Shown here in pieces: positions 60,718 through 64,000 of a DNA stretch of 64,000 bases (position 1 is its first letter; each line of letters starts with the position of its first letter). The notes below the pieces were generated by a model. The model made no database searches. It was not told the DNA's origin and saw nothing but the letters and a program-made list of their open reading frames with translations. The translations under genes were made by a program, and so were the position numbers. Source of the DNA: Musa acuminata AAA Group (lineage: Eukaryota > Streptophyta > Magnoliopsida > Zingiberales > Musaceae); the NCBI RefSeq assembly GCF_036884655.1, contig NC_088348.1:20654501-20718500 (forward strand). Reading direction: 5' to 3'.

Positions 60718-61914
60718 TGTTAGGATCGGAGCGGCACTAAGAGGGGGGGGTGAATTAGTGCAGCGGATTAAAACTTCGATTTTAACAAAATCTTTCGTAC
60801 GTTAAGAACGAAACTTGAGAAATTTAACTTGAAGGCGTATTCCTAAAGTTGCGCAGCAAGAGTAATAAGGAACTAAAGCAGTAAGAAGATTTGCAGTAAT
60901 GTAAATGACAATAATAAAAAGCAAACCAGAGATTACGCCGATTTTTAGAGTGGTTCGGTCAAATGACCTACTCCACTTGCGAGGCCCCTCTTCGATGAGG
61001 CTCCCACGTTCCACTAGCAAGTCTCTTGAAATGGAAGGGTAAACACCCCTCTTACAACCTTTTACAAGCAGCTCAACCTCTTACAAATTTTCAATAAAAA
61101 AGAAGGAGGAGAACTCTCTAGCAAATTGAAAACAAGACTTGCTAAGACTTTCTAAGACTTTTCTCTCAATCAAAATGCTTCTCAAAAGTTGTAACATCAG
61201 CTGAGATTTGAGGGGTATTTATAGGCCTCAAGAGGATTCAAATTTTGGGCTCCAAAATTTGAATTCTCTTAGGGTTCCCGGTGCTGGAGGTTCCACCGCC
61301 CAGCCAGGCGGTGCCATTGCCCAGCGCTCGGGTGCTGGACGGTGCAACCGCCCAGCCAAGGAGGTGTCACCGCCCAGCCAGGCGGTGCCACCGCCTGGCT
61401 CTCCAATTCATTTGTTTGGCTTAATTTTAGCCCAAACCAAATCTGACTTTGGGCCCAGTTGGCCCTTAACTAGGATATAGGATTATCTCTTAATCCTAAT
61501 CCTAATTACAGGTGAACTACATAACACAAAAAAAACATCCTAAGCAAGTTTTTTAACCGTGAACGTCGAGTCTTGTTCCGGCGAGCTTTCCAACGAACTT
61601 CTTCCGACGGACTCCCTGCAAGCTCCCAATCTTTGTGATGACTTTAACGAGTAGCCGAGCCTTCTTGGTGATCTCCGTGAGCCTCCGACGATTTCTTCGG
61701 CGAACTTCCGACACGTTCCCGATTTCTTCTCGGATGGTTCCGGCAGCATCTCCGATGATTCTTCGGTCTCTTAAACGTCCATCGAGCTCGACTCCGGTAT
61801 CCTTGCTTTATGTTTTCTGATTATCGTAGTTAATCCTGCACACTTAACTCAATAATATGGATTAGATCAATTAACCCACCAATTGATTATATCATCAAAA
61901 TCCGAGATTCAACA
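60718..61914 (-). mobile_element. 5' LTR of element H
   Basis: 1197 bp, TGTTAGG to TTCAACA. It would start minus-strand transcription of H: a palindrome array at about 61280-61400 (core GGC in element sense), TATA box (TATTTATA on +) at 61216-61223, leader, terminal hairpin with an 8-G run (60743-60750). The GACGAGCTTC field lies at 61570-61800. Confidence 0.94.
61216..61223 (-). promoter_or_regulatory. TATA box of the element H 5' LTR
   Basis: The complement reads TATAAATA within GGCCTATAAATACCCC, 50-60 bp downstream (element sense) of the palindrome array. It is identical in the 3' LTR. Confidence 0.8.
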
Positions 61915-61919
61915 TGGCG

Positions 61920-62619
61920 AACACTTGAAATCACGCACGAGGGAACTAGTAGTGTCAAAGACTCGAAAGTTAACTTTTTATTGCATGATTTCGAGCTTTT
62001 TCGAATGCAACCAAGCGAGACTATAGGCGATATGTACACCCGTTTCACGGATGTCGTCAATAGTTTAAGAGCTCTTGGAAAATATTTTTCGGACTTTGAA
62101 CTCGTAAACAAGATTTTGCGTTCTCTTTCTAAGAAGTGGGATTCAAAAGTAACTGCAATACAAGAAGCTAAAAACCTAAACAACTTACCACTTGAAGAAC
62201 TAATTGGTTCATTGATGACATATGAAATGGTGCACAATGCACATGATGAACATGTTGAACACAATCACCTTCCAAAGAACAGGAAGGATTTGGAACTCTG
62301 GACAAATGAATGCCACTTGAGCAATGACTCAAGTGATGAGGACAATGATGAACAAAACAACCTTCCAAAGAACAGGAAAGATTTGGGACATATAACATTT
62401 GAAGACCACTCGAGCATAAGCTCAAGTGATGGTGAACTTAAACTACAAATGAAACGAAAATTAAAAAGCAAAAAGAATCGAACTACTTGCTTTAAATGCA
62501 AGAAGAAGAACAAAAATTGGGATGAATTGAGCTCCTCCGAAGAAGAGAAAGTCAACAAAAGCAAGGCGGCAAACTACGCCTTAACAGCCTACAATGATGA
62601 GGTAATCGAAACCCCCTAA
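61920..62619 (+). CDS. Gag of element G, 3' part, zinc-knuckle-less
   Basis: It continues the G gag in frame after the TGGCG duplication. It has FELFRMQPSE, DMYTRFTDVVN, LEELIGSLMTYEM, then a local duplication of LPKNRKDL (62269 and 62361, period about 92 bp) and the acidic SSISSSDGE. The C-terminus reads CFKCKKKNK and then WDELSSSEEE, so knuckle 1 keeps CX2C but loses its His and last Cys. The ORF ends at a TAA at 62617-62619 with no knuckle 2 and no pol. It shares this layout with element B. The total gag is about 329 residues. Confidence 0.88.
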
Positions 62620-64000
62620 TTTATTTTGAAATTACTTGATGCTTTCATGATGTATTTTTCTCTTTTAGTTTAAAATTAATTTTCTTAAAAATTACATGTT
62701 AAAAAAAAAAAAATTATTATGATCATACTAAGTAATTTCGAAAATGATAATATTGCATGATAAACAAATAAAATGATCTTGATTGAAAATATGAAATCAT
62801 GGTTAAGAAGTAATAATGTGTATTACGTTGATTTCCATTGTTATTTCTCGATTTTGATTAAAAGATCATGTTTGATTTGAAGAAATGCATAATGATGAAA
62901 TTAAATATTTTGATTAACAATTTTATGCATGAGATTTTAAGCCGATGATAAGCATGTGTTATTCTCATGAGTATATTTGAAAAACTATGGCAAAAATGTG
63001 CTCGAATGCATGAACGTGTTAAGATTATTTTTCGAACATTCTTGATTCAATGTTCAAAACACTTAATTGCCATGATGATTTTACACTATAACATGTTGGA
63101 AATTATATGTTTTGGATACATAAATTTTTATGATCATGAGCATGTTTTATCTTCATAATTGAACTTGAAAATCTATAGCAAAATCTTATCCGAATGCATG
63201 AAAGTACTAATTTCATTTTCGGATTCACTTAACAATTGGTATCCTAACAATCGGATTTTCTCATACACTTATGAAAAATATTTTTCTAAAATGGATTTGA
63301 TGAAATGATTCCTGCTTATAAATTCCATCTTGAAATATGAATGATAGTGTCTTTGCTTGCAAAGATTTGTGTCACATACATATCTCCTATGATTCATGTG
63401 CAGAAAAAGAATTTATAAATCATAATACAATGAGATTTCTTATGCAAAAATAAAGTGCTTTTGTGATTCTTTGCTAAAGAGAATAATTATTAAAATCATG
63501 ATCTTGATAATTATAACATGAAGCTCTTTATAAATCAAGATCGTTCATTATGCTCCCTACATTTATCAAAAAGGAGTTCTTCAAATGAAATGCAACTTGT
63601 CTTTTGATTTCATGATATTTTGTGAATTTCGAAATTAATTTTAATGACTTGATTATGAGTTTCAAGTTGACGATTTGATTTGAATAAGTTATGTCTAAAT
63701 CATAATCATGATCTTGCAAAATTGAAATCACAAATAATATATTTTGGTATTCATGAATTGATACTCACAATATGAAAGTATTGGTATTCATGACTTAATT
63801 TTGATTGAAATATTACATGCTTAAATTAATCATTCTTCTATGTTTCAAAAATTCTTTAAATGCCTTATGTGATGACTGAAAATTAATTTGCTTTATGATG
63901 AATCACGAATCATGACTTGATCTATGATATTGAAATATTTTAATCATGGTTCTTGGTTATATAATTCCTTTGCCCTATTAAAAGGATTTGTTGAATGGAT
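62620..64000 (+). other. 3' noncoding tail of element G (runs off the window)
   Basis: No gene. The first 350 bp match the tail of B (7855 on). 63180-63420 matches the post-pol tail of C and D in element sense. A poly-A run is at 62701-62713. No polypurine tract or 3' LTR is reached before the window ends, so G is incomplete here. Confidence 0.8.

Larger units (their letters stand above)
52314..61914 (-). mobile_element. Element H: young, nearly complete Sirevirus-like element
   Basis: A 9601-bp element in minus orientation: 3' LTR 52314-53493, tail, extra ORF, array-bearing spacer, pol, gag, primer-binding site and 5' LTR 60718-61914. Perfect target duplication TGGCG (52309-52313 and 61915-61919). 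The LTRs look nearly identical. The main differences are one 20-odd-bp deletion in the 3' LTR, a G run of 13 against 8, and TG changed to TT at the 3' LTR tip. Gag and pol are open. It is the only plausible recent source of pol in the window, apart from its RT duplication. Confidence 0.96.

Noticed and set aside
63528..63731. Minus-strand ORF of 67 codons in the G tail
   Set aside because: AT-rich chance frame; not conserved in the matching tails of B, C or D.

Overview
This window is plant nuclear DNA made almost entirely of nested LTR retrotransposons. I found no host gene, tRNA, rRNA or CRISPR array. Nearly all of it is one Ty1/copia superfamily group. The primer-binding sites match initiator tRNA-Met (TGGTATCAGAGC). 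Gag carries two CCHC knuckles. A long AT-rich tail with several polypurine tracts follows pol, and one copy has an extra ORF after pol. Together these point to the Sirevirus (SIRE/Maximus) lineage. A flowering plant is certain from this. A monocot is my guess, but the sequence does not prove it.

Layout, left to right. 1-9843 is a + strand chain of LTRs and tails: tail, LTR-a (1458), tail, rearranged LTR-b (4494), a gag-only element B (gag 6904-7854) and its tail. LTR-c follows (9844-10236 and 19399-20647) and is split by complete minus-strand element C (10237-19398, target duplication TATTT). 20648-24040 holds a gag/protease remnant, a minus LTR fragment, and the 5' LTR and leader of + strand element E. 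Minus element D (24041-32097) sits in the gag of E; E continues to its 3' LTR at 37857-39005. 39006-41560 is another tail and LTR fragment. 41561-43085 is an island of a different copia fragment and a Ty3/gypsy fragment (RNase H, integrase remnants, chromodomain end, 380-bp LTR). Minus element F (43086-49612) interrupts the gypsy copy and is itself cut by + strand gag-only element G (from 49613). Element H (52314-61914, minus, target duplication TGGCG) splits the gag of G, which resumes at 61915 and runs to the window end.

Element H is the youngest and most complete copy. It has near-identical LTRs, an intact 513-codon gag, a pol ORF in the same frame after one UAG, and an extra two-part ORF at the usual envelope-like position. 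An in-frame 84-residue duplication lies in its reverse transcriptase. The other pol-bearing copies (C, D, E, F) are broken by stops and frameshifts, many of them TGG to TAG or TGA. B and G share a gag that lacks the first zinc knuckle and is followed directly by tail sequence. They look like a non-autonomous family that would depend on pol from H-like relatives.

The most unusual signals are: (1) the post-pol module of H, an ORF resembling the plant 'putative plant transposon protein' family preceded by a second copy of the LTR-type palindrome array and a splice-acceptor-like site; (2) arrays of GGCGGT-NNN-ACCGCC upstream of the TATA box in essentially every LTR; (3) the shared gag-only structure of B and G; (4) about 19 copies of a 17-18 bp repeat in the transcribed leader of G; (5) a conserved hairpin at the LTR end and hairpins enclosing the polypurine tracts.
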